The notes under the pieces: generated by a model
What the model was told of the DNA's origin: nothing
Databases searched by the model: none
Seen by the model: only the letters and a program-made list of their open reading frames with translations
Source: Bedellia somnulentella
Lineage: Eukaryota; Arthropoda; Insecta; Lepidoptera; Bedelliidae
DNA: 64,000 bases
Reading direction: 5' to 3'
NCBI GenBank assembly: GCA_963576735.1
Contig: OY755171.1
Span: 14,756,001-14,820,000 of the forward strand
Part shown: positions 47,601-53,948 of the stretch, in pieces
Layout: each line of letters opens with the position of its first letter
How positions within the stretch are numbered: position 1 is the stretch's first letter
Program-made: the position numbers and the translations under genes

Positions 47601-50094
47601 ATTATTCTTTCACTAATTAAAAAAGCTAAGCTCGAAAACATTAGATCGACGCACTTTCAAAGTCAACCTAGGCCGAAACTCGCATTATAGAACTAACACT
47701 AATATCAACAAAGAGCGTCATCGATTGAAAGCCAGACCTATCAAATAGGTTGTAGCTCAGCACACACCACACACATGAAAGTTCCCTTTTCCAATTGGCG
47801 TCATATCACTATTACCTATTACTGGTTTGGATCCTTCAATTTGTCTGAAGTGTTCACTACAATGTATACTTACGGCTCTAAGTGCCTATAAGGGGTAGCC
47901 AGAGCTGAGAAATTTGAAATTCCTCTGCCATTTTTGGAAGTCCTTACCCACTTTTGGAAGGTGAGCTCTTTTTTTCTTAGCTATTATTATTAGTCTTTCT
48001 TTTTTATTTATTATCACTTTTCACCTTTTAACAGTGACTGGTTCAGGTAATCAGTCACTGATTAAATTGTCTATCACAGACGTAACAGGCCCATGATGAT
48101 GAAATGTTCGAATCTTTATTGTTGCCAAAGGATTATAACACGAAATCTCGGAAACTAAGTTTAAGACATCTTCCAATGCAGTTTACTGTTTTGGATAAAT
48201 TATGTCTAGCTGTCTGATTTCTCGTTGGAGTTAGATAACATTCTTGTATTGTAAATGTCGTAGGATGGCTTTGATAAATCGAATTTATGCGAAATTTTTA
48301 CGGAATTTAAGAAAACATGTATACGTATAGAACAGTTCTTCTATTTATCAAACTTACTAAAAAAAGCCACTACAGTAAATTTTTTTCGTTATTATTACCA
48401 AAGCGACCGTCTAGTTATCAGTTGGAGGCGTTTTTGTGGAGGGTTTTTCTTTTTTAATGCTCTCTTTGCAACCGTATTAAGGTGATATGCTGTTACGTAA
48501 AAAAAATATACATTTTCTGGCATGGTTCAAAAATTCTATCGCCATCGTCTGTTATTGCAATACCACTAAAACAATCAGGAAAATCCAATTGTGTAATTAT
48601 TAGTTTTGTAGACCGACTTCAAAAAAGGAGGTACTCCATTCGATTGTATGTTTTTTTGTTCCATGTATGTTACGCAATTAATCTGTTCGGTTGGATACGC
48701 TTAAAAGTGGTTGGTGGTTGGTTGCGTGGTTAAACATATATATCAAAATTATCAAAACGCGCAAGTACACGACCGTGTTGAATTTCCTCGAAATATATCG
48801 AATTTTGTATGAATCTTATTAAAAAATGGGTTTCCATCAAATGGCCGAAGCACAAACTTGGTACTCTTTATTCTATGGGCCGAAGGTAGTACGTTTTTAA
48901 AAACTTGAAAAATATTTTTCTATGTTTGTACAAAAAAGTATTCGTTTTAATTAAGGAACAAAATAACTCACGAAGTTTGCTTAAATATAACGGATTTTCA
49001 TGATAATTTCAAATTTTATTCATTAGATAGGGTGATTTATCGATAGAGTTGTATAGATAAGCCATAATTCGAAATGTGTTAACATGCTTGAACGACTATC
49101 CACAAACTCGATACGATAGTAGCTATGACCGACACGGTGGCGTAATATGCTCTCCGAAGCGCGAAATCATCTTAGATTTGGAATAATCAGATGAATCAGC
49201 CCGCTACTCATCGGACTGAACTGGGTTGAATTTCATAAGTTTATATTTTAAGTAAATTCCCGCCCCAGGAAACGAACTTAAGGATCATAAAAATATAAGT
49301 TATTAAAGAATTATGCCCACTATAGGTGACAGAATACCCTGTAGCAGAAGAATTTCTATTCATAAGCTCTGGCATCCTCTTTCCGAGATTTATAGCCGTG
49401 AGTATAAGTAGGTATACCACGTGATGTTCAATAGACAACATTTTGTTACGGTGTACATTGTATAAGTTAAACCAAAATTTTATAAATATGTTTCAGGCTT
49501 ACTATCAAAGCAAAATGTCCAATGAAGTTACGAAACTTTCCGATGGACCGCCAGTCGTGCCCGCTTGTGCTTGGAAGTTGTAAGTCAATTATGTATTGTT
49601 TCACTTCTTTAGGAGCGATCATTCTTACTGGCGTTTCAAACCGAACAATTCAACAAAATTTTCGCGGGTTCAATAATTTTTGTTTTAGTTTATTGTTACC
49701 TCACTTTCTTATTTTTCATCATCTCTTATGCTAGGCCTGTAGAGTAATTTTACCCGCACTAGATTAGACATTCATTATATTTATTGTGTATCTAGTGTGT
49801 GATCACTGTTTCTGAATCTCAGAATCAGTGTATGTGTCATATTTAAATTGTATTAACACAAGTAATGCAAGCATTAAATGTGCATATATTTTAGTGTCAT
49901 ACGTATTTTTTTGTATTAGATAAACAGACATAAATAAGTTTTAAGTACGTTTTTCACAGATGCTTACTCAAACCGACAGCTGGTGTACCAGTGGCAGAAC
50001 TCACAGAGTGTCAACTTTGTGCCCGGCATGACCTTGTCTCAGTTTGACCTCATCAGCTTCCCATACAGGAACTTCACTTTCACACGACGCGAAG
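21209..50094 (+). CDS. Grd: Grd gene, GABA-receptor alpha-like subunit (6 exons seen, 3' end off window)
   Basis: Gene-level entry. Coding parts are 21209-21255, 42322-42653, 42992-43059, 43957-44177, 49497-49579 and 49960-50094, about 295 codons. All have GT-AG ends and join in phase. The product is a Cys-loop receptor subunit in the neuronal plasma membrane. Present are the signal peptide, a long glycosylated N-terminal extension and most of the ligand-binding domain with its 13-residue Cys-loop. TM1 to TM4 are expected beyond 64,000. GRD is favoured over CG8916 or RDL by MDCYFRQYWRDTRLSFLGP and RIWRPDTYFYNGKHSYVHT. Family knowledge: Drosophila GRD co-assembles with LCCH3, the gene lying head-to-head here. 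Confidence 0.9.
21836..22065. mobile_element. SINE family B, rearranged copy
   Basis: The plus-strand tRNA-like head at about 21,836-21,925 has box B GGGTTCAAATCTCG and CTACACCAATGTGATGAAAC. A body piece in the opposite orientation follows at about 21,960-22,065 (GGACAATGCATTCATGTGAT, GGGGGTAGGCCTTCTCACCG). Either two insertions or an inversion. Confidence 0.65.
23432..23521 (-). mobile_element. SINE-like family A scrap
   Basis: Degraded: TTATTAATCCCAAAAAGGTA, GTAGCCAGAGTTTCAGAATT, AGAAATTAAGTAGGAAAAA. Confidence 0.5.
24331..24550 (+). mobile_element. tRNA-headed SINE, family C
   Basis: Head CTGTGGCGGAGTGTATAGC with box B GTGGGTTCGAATACCG; tail TTAGTTTGGGGCTAACTTGA then TCTGCG. Matches the copy at 2,321-2,535 at head and tail. 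Confidence 0.75.
25366..25453 (+). mobile_element. Short repeat family D
   Basis: AATGTAAACGAAGCTTGAGA, GCGATCGATTGCCTCTGC, TTACCCCAATGGGAATTAAC, then GGCGTAAGTATATGTATGTA. The tail is almost that of family A although the bodies differ. Confidence 0.65.
25922..26104 (-). mobile_element. SINE family B, body
   Basis: ATATCCCCGAAGGGGTTGGC, AACATCAAGTGACATTGTC, GGGCAGGCCTATCGCCGTTT, ACACTGTCACATGACTAAG. The tRNA-like head is absent. Confidence 0.8.
26232..26474 (-). mobile_element. SINE-like family A, full length
   Basis: From ACATACATGCATATACTCAC to AGCCGACACTACACAGCT. Well preserved. Confidence 0.9.
26572..26683 (+). mobile_element. Short repeat family D
   Basis: AATGAACGAAGATTGAGAGG, CACAAAATGGCGATCGATAG, CTGCCTACCCCAATGGGATC, ending GGCGTGAGTATATATATAT. 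Best copy of D. Confidence 0.65.
28060..28421 (+). mobile_element. LINE ORF2 C-terminal fragment with zinc-finger end
   Basis: An open frame to a TAA at 28,421 reads KRKIGRPMLRFKDCAKRDMI, WEDLASDRDEWRKLIHEGCG and a Cys/His finger CGKCGRRCRSRIGLFSHERR. This is the typical tail of certain arthropod non-LTR reverse transcriptases. The polymerase domain is absent, so this is a 5'-truncated relic in Grd intron 1. The frame is intact over ~120 codons, suggesting moderate age. The clade is not assigned. Confidence 0.7.
28908..29056 (-). mobile_element. SINE family B, body, with internal deletion
   Basis: CACGCCGTTTATCCCCGAGG, GGTTGGCAGAGGTACCAATA, then directly GACAGTGTACTAACGTGAT. The part between the two blocks is deleted relative to other copies. 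Confidence 0.75.
29057..29105 (-). mobile_element. SINE-like family A head fragment
   Basis: CTATTCTAAGCCGACACTAC then ACAGCTAAC, the head end only. It is joined directly to a B copy. Confidence 0.65.
29195..29476 (+). mobile_element. SINE family B head joined to family A tail half
   Basis: 29,195-29,297 has the B head (box B GTTCAAATCCCGGGTCGGG, then CTACACCAATTTGTCTTTTC). From 29,298 it runs as family A (AGTAAGAGGCGACTAAGGG to ATGAGTATATGTATGTATG). It looks like an A copy that has lost its head at the junction. Confidence 0.7.
30081..30635 (+). pseudogene. Unknown multi-span membrane protein, two in-frame halves
   Basis: Two open frames, 30,081-30,326 (81 aa) and 30,348-30,635 (95 aa), lie in the same frame, separated by TAG and TGA seven codons apart. 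The first has a hydrophobic run IFLLFGYIIGNIF and TGYFVGSFLIFFGHLIDLMV; the second FVQKILPIFGHFIMAFGYIL, ASAFVLLGHVCVL and FINLVFLGANILVFVYDCLA. Both halves share an FG-then-GH pattern, so they could be repeats of one module or two halves of one broken four-span protein. I do not recognise the family. No introns and no splice sites are evident. Confidence 0.35.
30718..31105 (-). repeat. Gypsy 3' LTR (388 bp)
   Basis: Read on the minus strand it starts TGTCGGCGGCACCTAATATG and ends CCGGCCGACGTT. Same length as the right LTR. The sequence just inside reads GTCAGGATGGCCG and is probably the polypurine tract. Confidence 0.9.
31338..31810 (-). repeat. 15-copy dyad-motif array inside Gypsy element
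   Basis: About fifteen copies of a 16-bp dyad with a constant loop (TCCCAG on the plus strand). The first five have arms GATCA/TGATC at 25-bp spacing (31,354; 31,379; 31,404; 31,429; 31,454). From 31,479 the arms are GGTCA/TGACC, spaced mostly 34 bp. The A-to-G change in one arm is matched by T-to-C in the other, so symmetry is kept. It lies between the broken pol and the 3' LTR. Confidence 0.92.
31871..32290 (-). pseudogene. Gypsy reverse transcriptase, N-terminal fragment
   Basis: 139-codon frame with FTPDERRRVIRAKVNELLQA, IIRPCCSPFSSPALLVKKSD, VDYRELN and the first catalytic-aspartate strand LLFDCASGFHLIPV. After STDQS the family sequence stops and an unrelated tail IEGSESLLNELSEIY leads to a stop, so the YxDD half, RNase H and integrase have been deleted. 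It cannot be an active enzyme. Confidence 0.85.
32893..33120 (-). pseudogene. Gypsy gag zinc-knuckle fragment
   Basis: Contains CYTCGKFGHKADVCW, a CCHC knuckle (C-X2-C-X4-H-X4-C), followed by SKIRPKHRF. The rest of gag is disrupted; a second frame of the same region runs from 33,178. It would have bound the element's RNA. Confidence 0.7.
33260..33647 (-). repeat. Gypsy 5' LTR (388 bp)
   Basis: Near-identical partner of 30,718-31,105. Directly inside it, on the minus strand, stands ATCAGAAGCGGGATCTCCC, the primer-binding region. A similar TCAGAAGTGG follows the LTR of the element at 55.5-63.0 kb. Confidence 0.9.
33712..34310 (+). mobile_element. SINE family B, full length, split by a family A insertion
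   Basis: The tRNA-like head (ATCAATGGGTAGAACACCGG, then box B TGTTCACATCCCGAGTC) runs to 33,823; the body resumes at 34,073 and ends ATTCGGCGTGAACGTTTATG. Without the insert it is about 350 bp, the reference copy for family B. The pol III box A and B pattern makes this a tRNA-derived SINE. Confidence 0.88.
33824..34072 (+). mobile_element. SINE-like family A, reference copy, nested in SINE B
   Basis: The insert is flanked by a 12-bp direct repeat ATATGTGTGGTT (33,812-33,823 and 34,073-34,084) that is single-copy in other B elements. So family A is ~249 bp, begins GCTGTGTAGTGTCGGCTTAG and ends GTGAGTATATGTATGTATG. The long target duplication and simple-repeat tail point to LINE-type retroposition rather than a cut-and-paste MITE. 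No protein is encoded. Confidence 0.92.
36348..36411 (+). repeat. CA/CATA-rich microsatellite
   Basis: Compound (CA)n with CATA and CAAA variants in the LINE 3' UTR. Confidence 0.85.
36553..36804 (-). mobile_element. SINE-like family A, full length, nested in LINE 3' UTR
   Basis: From (TACA)n and TACTCACGGCTATAAATCCC to GCCGACACTACACAGC. Flanking TATGATAAGATAA occurs on both sides, a possible target duplication. Confidence 0.9.
36817..36875. repeat. Perfect 25-bp inverted repeat (hairpin)
   Basis: Arms 36,817-36,841 and 36,851-36,875 are exact reverse complements around a 9-base loop TATAATATG. It is AT-rich and lies directly beside the family A insertion. Confidence 0.92.
37679..37914 (-). 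mobile_element. SINE-like family A, full length
   Basis: ACTCACGGCTATAAATCCCT to AAGCCGACACTACAAGGCC. The CATA tail is almost absent. Confidence 0.9.
38796..39040 (-). mobile_element. SINE-like family A, full length
   Basis: From TTACATACATACATATAATC to CCCACACTATACAGC. Confidence 0.9.
40395..40915. repeat. Unassigned dispersed-type repeat with GC-rich hairpin head
   Basis: It opens with an 8-bp perfect stem GGGGGCAC/GTGCCCCC (40,402-40,421, loop GGTA), then CGAAGCGCTTCG. A long AT-rich body follows with phrases such as GAAATTTTGTATGTAAAGC that look repeat-derived. Only one copy occurs in this window, so the family call is inference. Confidence 0.35.
40921..41381. mobile_element. Foldback element with ~187-bp inverted arms
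   Basis: Arms 40,921-41,107 and 41,197-41,381 are near-perfect reverse complements. They read CCACCAAAAACATTTTTATG inward to CAAAATATGTGGCTTGGCC, with a ~89-bp unrelated centre. Only a few mismatches and a small indel near the outer end are seen. There is no transposase, so it is a non-autonomous foldback or long-TIR MITE. No target duplication could be fixed. Confidence 0.88.
42322..42653 (+). CDS. Grd: Grd exon 2, N-terminal extracellular extension
   Basis: 332 bp after acceptor TTTGTTTCAG, donor GAAAG|GTACAT. It encodes LNLAYSKGAIYLSTKNVTM through SVLKRSINDAVSKNISLVLE and NLLKNYENSQLPTHGK. The second half (LVLENLLKNYENSQLPTHGK) matches the GRD start of the ligand-binding domain. Sequons NVT, NSS, NAT and NIS predict heavy glycosylation. 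It starts in phase 2, ends in phase 1. Confidence 0.88.
42654..42991. other. Grd intron 2, nothing recognised
   Basis: 338 bp AT-rich intron. The open frame of exon 2 runs into it to 42,778, but the acceptor at 42,991 and exon 3 phase show it is spliced. Confidence 0.7.
42992..43059 (+). CDS. Grd: Grd exon 3, 68 bp
   Basis: Acceptor TATATTTACAG, donor GATATG|GTAAGT. It encodes (G)YPTVVQTNILIRSMGPISE then LDM. Same length and phases as Lcch3 exon 3. Confidence 0.95.
43078..43372 (-). mobile_element. SINE family B, near full length
   Basis: CCCAAGGGGTTGGCAGAGGT to the reverse-orientation tRNA-like head GATAACCGGTGTTCTACCCA then TTGAGCGATCACGG. A short internal deletion near 43,213. It inserted 18 bp after Grd exon 3's donor. 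Confidence 0.88.
43535..43569. repeat. (TA)n microsatellite
   Basis: About 16 TA units in Grd intron 3. Confidence 0.85.
43957..44177 (+). CDS. Grd: Grd exon 4, ligand-binding loops D, A and E
   Basis: 221 bp, acceptor TAATTCTCAG, donor CTATGAG|GTAAAC. It encodes DYSMDCYFRQYWRDTRLSFL, GPIRSLSLSIKMLERIWRPD, TYFYNGKHSYVHTITVPNKL, LRISQHGDILYSM. YFRQYW carries the arginine of the alpha/RDL-type binding face, unlike the LNQYW of Lcch3. WRPDTYF is loop A. It corresponds to Lcch3 exon 4 plus the start of exon 5, so one intron position differs between the genes. Confidence 0.97.
44655..44691. repeat. (TA)n microsatellite
   Basis: About 18 TA units, ending exactly where a family A copy begins; the SINE probably landed in or generated it. 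Confidence 0.85.
44691..44900 (+). mobile_element. SINE-like family A with internal deletion
   Basis: AGCTGTGTAGTGTCGGCTTA head and GCCGTGAGTATAAGTATG tail. The central GGGCGATGCGG block is deleted. Confidence 0.88.
45298..46246 (+). mobile_element. Non-autonomous Helitron, full length (949 bp)
   Basis: Starts TCTATACTTATAATAAATC after an A and ends GGGCCGATCCACTAG before a T, the A|TC...CTAG|T signature. A GC-rich CGTGCGAAGCTGGGCC precedes the CTAG, as the expected 3' hairpin region. No Rep or helicase frame; the 108-codon frame inside is not recognisable. An internal scrap at about 46,010-46,035 resembles the family A tail. Copies at both window edges belong to the same family. Confidence 0.85.
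47359..47506 (-). mobile_element. SINE-like family A, tail half
   Basis: ACTCACGACCATAAATCCC to GGGTCTCCAACCGCATCGCC; the head is missing. Confidence 0.75.
47863..47965 (-). mobile_element. SINE-like family A scrap with a repeated block
   Basis: GGGGTAGCCAGAGCTGAGAA, then two tries of the CCACTTTTGGAAG block (TGCCATTTTTGGAAGT and CCCACTTTTGGAAGG). Confidence 0.65.
48600..48680 (+). repeat. Possible lepidopteran dispersed repeat
   Basis: GACCGACTTCAAAAAAGGAG, then GATTGTATG and a T-run. I recall this phrase as common in moth and butterfly intergenic DNA, but only one copy occurs here. Confidence 0.35.
49363..49412 (+). mobile_element. SINE-like family A tail scrap
   Basis: AGCTCTGGCATCCTCTTTCC then TTTATAGCCGTGAGTATAAG. 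Confidence 0.6.
49497..49579 (+). CDS. Grd: Grd exon 5, Cys-loop exon
   Basis: 83 bp, acceptor ATATGTTTCAG, donor GAAGTT|GTAAGT. It encodes (R)LTIKAKCPMKLRNFPMDRQ then SCPLVLGS. The loop CPMKLRNFPMDRQSC has 13 residues between cysteines. The end codon is split T|AT (Tyr), the same place and phase as Lcch3 exon 5. Confidence 0.96.
49580..49959. other. Grd intron 5, nothing recognised
   Basis: 380 bp AT-rich intron with no repeat copy seen. Confidence 0.7.
49960..50094 (+). CDS. Grd: Grd exon 6, ligand-binding domain (loops F and C side)
   Basis: 135 bp, acceptor GTTTTTCACAG, donor GCGAAG|GTAAAT. It encodes AYSNRQLVYQWQNSQSVNFV, PGMTLSQFDLISFPYRNFTF, TRRE. It is the last Grd exon in the window and ends in phase 1. 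The next exon should begin with the TM1 region. Confidence 0.96.
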
Positions 50095-50930
50095 GTAAAT
50101 ATTATATATAGGTATATTATAGCTTATATTTCATATTTTTGGTGTCCTTAAATGCAAAAACATTTAATTTGAACGGTAACTATAATGAAGCGCGCCTAAA
50201 GTATTAAAAGAAACATACGCCAAAAAATGAATTATAGTCTATGTATGAGACGAATAATAAATGTTACGGAAGCTAGAGAATTTTGTCAGGATAGTACAGA
50301 TTCTTCTTCTGTACAGAATGACAATCAATAGGAATATATGGCGTGAGTTAAGTTGGTAAACTTTAAAGTGTGTACATTAACTAGTTGATGTGCACATTAC
50401 AACATAAATTACGCGTATATACTTTGTCATTTTTCTTTTTTTGTTTATGACAACATGGTGATACGAAGTTATTTATTTTATGTATTATTACGCATATCTC
50501 TTGATAGTTATCCATTGTTTTATTATTATTTTCGGATAGATTATACATTTCATTTCAATTTGAAATCCAATCCCAAGGGATTTAATTACAAATAAGTTCA
50601 TTAAATATAAAGCACGCAGCATACCTTTTTGCATTAGTTAGTACATCAATGGTATCCATAGTTGATCCTATAAAATTTCCAAAACGACATCCACGGGTTT
50701 TATAGCTCTGAGTATATGTATGTATGTATATGCAACATCCACTTCAACAATATTATTTTATTTTATTTTATTTTATTCGGAAGATTTACAGCATTAAAAC
50801 TTTTTGATACAAACTTAATTAATTATCTTTTAGCCATTTACAAATCTTCACACATAATATCTTGCTAGCATAAGGAAAAAACAGGTTATGTTTACTTTGT
50901 AATAATTAATTTGATTATACTGCAGAGAAC
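50095..50930. other. Grd intron 6, proximal part
   Basis: AT-rich. Only a ~40 bp family A tail scrap at about 50,690-50,730 (TTTTATAGCTCTGAGTATAT) is recognisable. I found no TM1 exon here or anywhere up to 64,000. Confidence 0.55.
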
Positions 50931-51006
50931 TTTTTTTTTTCGTTTTTAAATTAAATATAAATGTACTACATTACAAAACAATATTTAAACATTAACAAGG
51001 TGCCTG

Positions 51007-52800
51007 CTACTGGTTGTCGTCACAGTACTGCCGGGTCAAACTTGACTTTATAGATGTCACCGTGCTATCAAAAATGTCTATATTATTATCGTTAATAATT
51101 TTGGATGCCCTAATGATGAAAGAATTTTTACGGTAGTTAGTTTTGAATCGAGGAACTGCCAGTGGTGCATGCCTTCTTTGCGTCCTGGCTGGAACATTAA
51201 TGTTGATCCTGGAAGTTAGTTCAGGACAGTCAACCGCTCCGTTCAATAGCTTTATAATGTAACAGATGTCAGCAATATCTCGTCTTTTTGACAGTGGCAA
51301 GAAGTGATACCGCTTGCATCTACTGGTATAATCCGGTGTTCTAATATGTGCCTTGAAATCTAAAAACTTTAAAAACCGTTTTTGGATTCCCTCAATTCGG
51401 TTCTTATAAATATCATATTGCGGATTCCAGACTTCAGATGCGTATTCGAGAATCGGCCTTACGAAAGAGCAATATAAAATCTTTATGGTTTTCAGTCTAT
51501 TGAATACACTAGCACATCGAATTACAAATCCAAGAGCCTTATAAGCTTTTTTTACTATGTTGTCAATGTGTTTGTCAAATAATAATTAGTGATCGTGTAT
51601 TACCCCTAAATCCCTTGATTCGTTAACTTTTGTTAATAAAGAGCCCTTTAGATAGTAATTACTATCAGTAAGTGTTTTTTTACGCGAAAAAGACAAAACG
51701 AAACACTTACTAACGTTAAGTTCTAATTTATTCGTCTCACAATATGACTCAAAGTTGTTCAAATCACTCTGAAGGCTCTCCACGTCAGCAGAGTTATGAA
51801 TACTTTTTATTATTTTCATATCATCCGCATAAAGAAGAATTTTGGAATTTTGAAAACACTTTTGTATGTCATGGATGAAGATAACAAAGAGGAGTGGCCC
51901 CAGTAATGATCCCTGGGGGACACCGGATGGTATTGGTAACCATGGCGATTTATATCCTAATAGTACTACTGCTTGAGAGCGATTTTGTATATAGGATAAG
52001 AACCAGCGGAGTAGATCACCGTGTATACCCGCGGCCTCCAGTTTAATTCCAAGAACAGCATGTACTATGCGGTCGAAACATTTTTTATAGTCGGTATATA
52101 TACAATCTACCTGGGTACCGAGCTCCATATAGCTAGTTAGTAAATCATTTGTTACAATGAGATTTGATACTGTAGATCGTCGTCGCAAAAAACCATGCTG
52201 TTCAGGACCAAACGATGTCTCTAGCGCCGCATACACTTGATTATAAACAACCCTTTCGAATACCTTAGCGAAAAGACACAGCTTAGATATGGGTCTGTAG
52301 TGGTCTATCTTCGTTTTATCGCCAGATTTGTGAATAGGGGTAATAAAAGCAGATTTCCATACGGATGGGAAGCAACCCTCAGCAATAGATTTTTTAAATA
52401 ATAAACTTAATGGTATAACTAATTCTTTAGCGCAATTAACTATGTAAAGCGGGTGTATCATGTCGGGCCCTCCAGCTTTTTTAAGATCTAAACATTTTAA
52501 TAGCTTTTCTATTTCTGAACAGTTTATTTCAATTGTGTTTATGGTGCAGTTTGAAGGATCAGTAATAGGGGCCTGGTTGTCTGAAAAGTAAGGAGTATCA
52601 CAGAATGTTGAATGGAAATAAGTCGCAAATAGATTACATATTTCATCGCCCGATGAAGCGGTTTGATCTTTCCATGCCATGGTGTTTGGGAAACCGAGGC
52701 TCGATTTGCTGTTTTTTACATAAGACCAAAATGACTTAGGGTTCGATGCTATATAGTTCTCTGTGTTTTCTATATACGAAGCAAAACATTTGACGTTCAA
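51007..52800 (-). pseudogene. LINE ORF2, reverse transcriptase part
   Basis: Key RT motifs are SAFITPIHKSGDKTKIDHYR, DYKKCFDRI (first Asp), IPSGVPQGSLLGPLLFVIFI and ILLYADDMKII (YADD). The thumb and C terminus continue past a single in-frame TAA at 51,586-51,588 (HDH-stop-LLFDKHID) to the real end at 51,007. It is separated from the endonuclease part by a frameshift in a T6 run near 52,796. Function in the family: target-primed reverse transcription. Confidence 0.92.
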
Positions 52801-53948
52801 AAAATGTTAGTTTTTAACTTAATTTTGAAGAATAAACTTTTTGACTTTTTTTTGACTTTGACACGTTCTAGCATTTTAGCCCTAAGACGGAGGGTTGAAA
52901 AAGTTTCATAGTCACTCAAATTAGCATAGGTTTTAAATTTACGATGATATTTATTTTTATCGCGCAATATTTTTAAAAGAGGTTTACTATACCAGGGTGG
53001 AAACTGAGATGCTTTAATAGATTTTTTTGGTATATATAGATCACGCAACTCATACAGTGTGTCATAGAATGCTTGAACACATATATCAAGTGGGGAGTCC
53101 GCAAACAGATCTGACCAATTCGTATCACTCAGCGAGCGTCTTATTGCCTCATAGTCACCTTTGTAATAATTGTACTGAGTGGATACTTTAACCCTCAGTA
53201 ATGACGCACTATTGAGAGGAACGACTATATGCAAGGATTTATGGTGCACGTCCTCATCCACAAGCGGGTCAGAAGAGTGTAACACATTCACATCCGAGTT
53301 ACTTAACACTAAGTCGAGTATTCTGTCATTAATGTTTGTGCAACTGTTAAACTGATCGAGGCCTAAATAACATAAGGTGTCCAGAAAACTTATTTGAACG
53401 GTACCAGTATAATTAGTAGGAATCAATTTTATGTCGTTAGGCAATTGGTGGCCCCAACTTATATTAGGGAGATTAAAATCACCGAGCACTATGAACTGAT
53501 TGTTGGGATTTTGTAAAACTATATCAGACAATTTATCGGAGAAATTTTTTAATTGCGTATCAAAAGAATTACCTAAATTTTCTCTACATAAATAAACAGA
53601 GCATATATTAATAATATACTTTTTGTTACCCTCCTGAGGTACTGAGAGGGAGACCCACAAATCTTCCGCTGATGAGAGCCATAACGGCATATCAATTGTG
53701 CTAAACTTGCGTTTGACTGCAATAAGCACTCCTCCCCCTAATGACTGTTTTGTTTCCACGTAATTTCGGTCACGCCTCCATACTAAATACCTGTTATCGA
53801 ATAACTCACTACTTGAGATACTATCGACTAACCACGTTTCCGTCAAACATATAATATCGTAGTTGTTAAGTAGTAAATTACGCAAAAACTCATTAGTCTT
53901 GGTTCTCAGCCCTCGCACATTTTGATAATATATTGATAGTGCACTCAT
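52797..53948 (-). CDS. LINE ORF2, endonuclease part
   Basis: 383 codons beginning MSALSIYYQNVRGLRTKTN, an apurinic-type endonuclease. Catalytic landmarks are QNVRG (Asn), CLTETWL (Glu), VLGDFNLP (Asp/Asn) and DEDVHHKSLHI (His). Its ATG overlaps the stop of the preceding hydrophobic ORF as TAATG. The frame is lost at the end by a one-base slip in a T-run; the true ORF continues as the RT part. Family role: nicks the target DNA. Confidence 0.92.
   Translation of the reverse strand: MSALSIYYQNVRGLRTKTNEFLRNLLLNNYDIICLTETWLVDSISSSELFDNRYLVWRRDRNYVETKQSLGGGVLIAVKRKFSTIDMPLWLSSAEDLWVSLSVPQEGNKKYIINICSVYLCRENLGNSFDTQLKNFSDKLSDIVLQNPNNQFIVLGDFNLPNISWGHQLPNDIKLIPTNYTGTVQISFLDTLCYLGLDQFNSCTNINDRILDLVLSNSDVNVLHSSDPLVDEDVHHKSLHIVVPLNSASLLRVKVSTQYNYYKGDYEAIRRSLSDTNWSDLFADSPLDICVQAFYDTLYELRDLYIPKKSIKASQFPPWYSKPLLKILRDKNKYHRKFKTYANLSDYETFSTLRLRAKMLERVKVKKKSKSLFFKIKLKTNIF

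Larger units (their letters stand above)
44178..49496. other. Grd intron 4, background
   Basis: 5.3 kb holding a (TA)n tract, family A copies and scraps, and a full-length Helitron. Elsewhere (44,180-44,650, 44,905-45,295, 46,250-47,355, 47,970-48,590, 48,740-49,360) no gene was seen. The 63-codon plus frame at 46,823 is hydrophobic but AT-driven. Confidence 0.55.

Noticed and set aside
48482..48733. 83-aa plus ORF
   Set aside because: It overlaps a probable dispersed repeat phrase and shows no recognisable domain.
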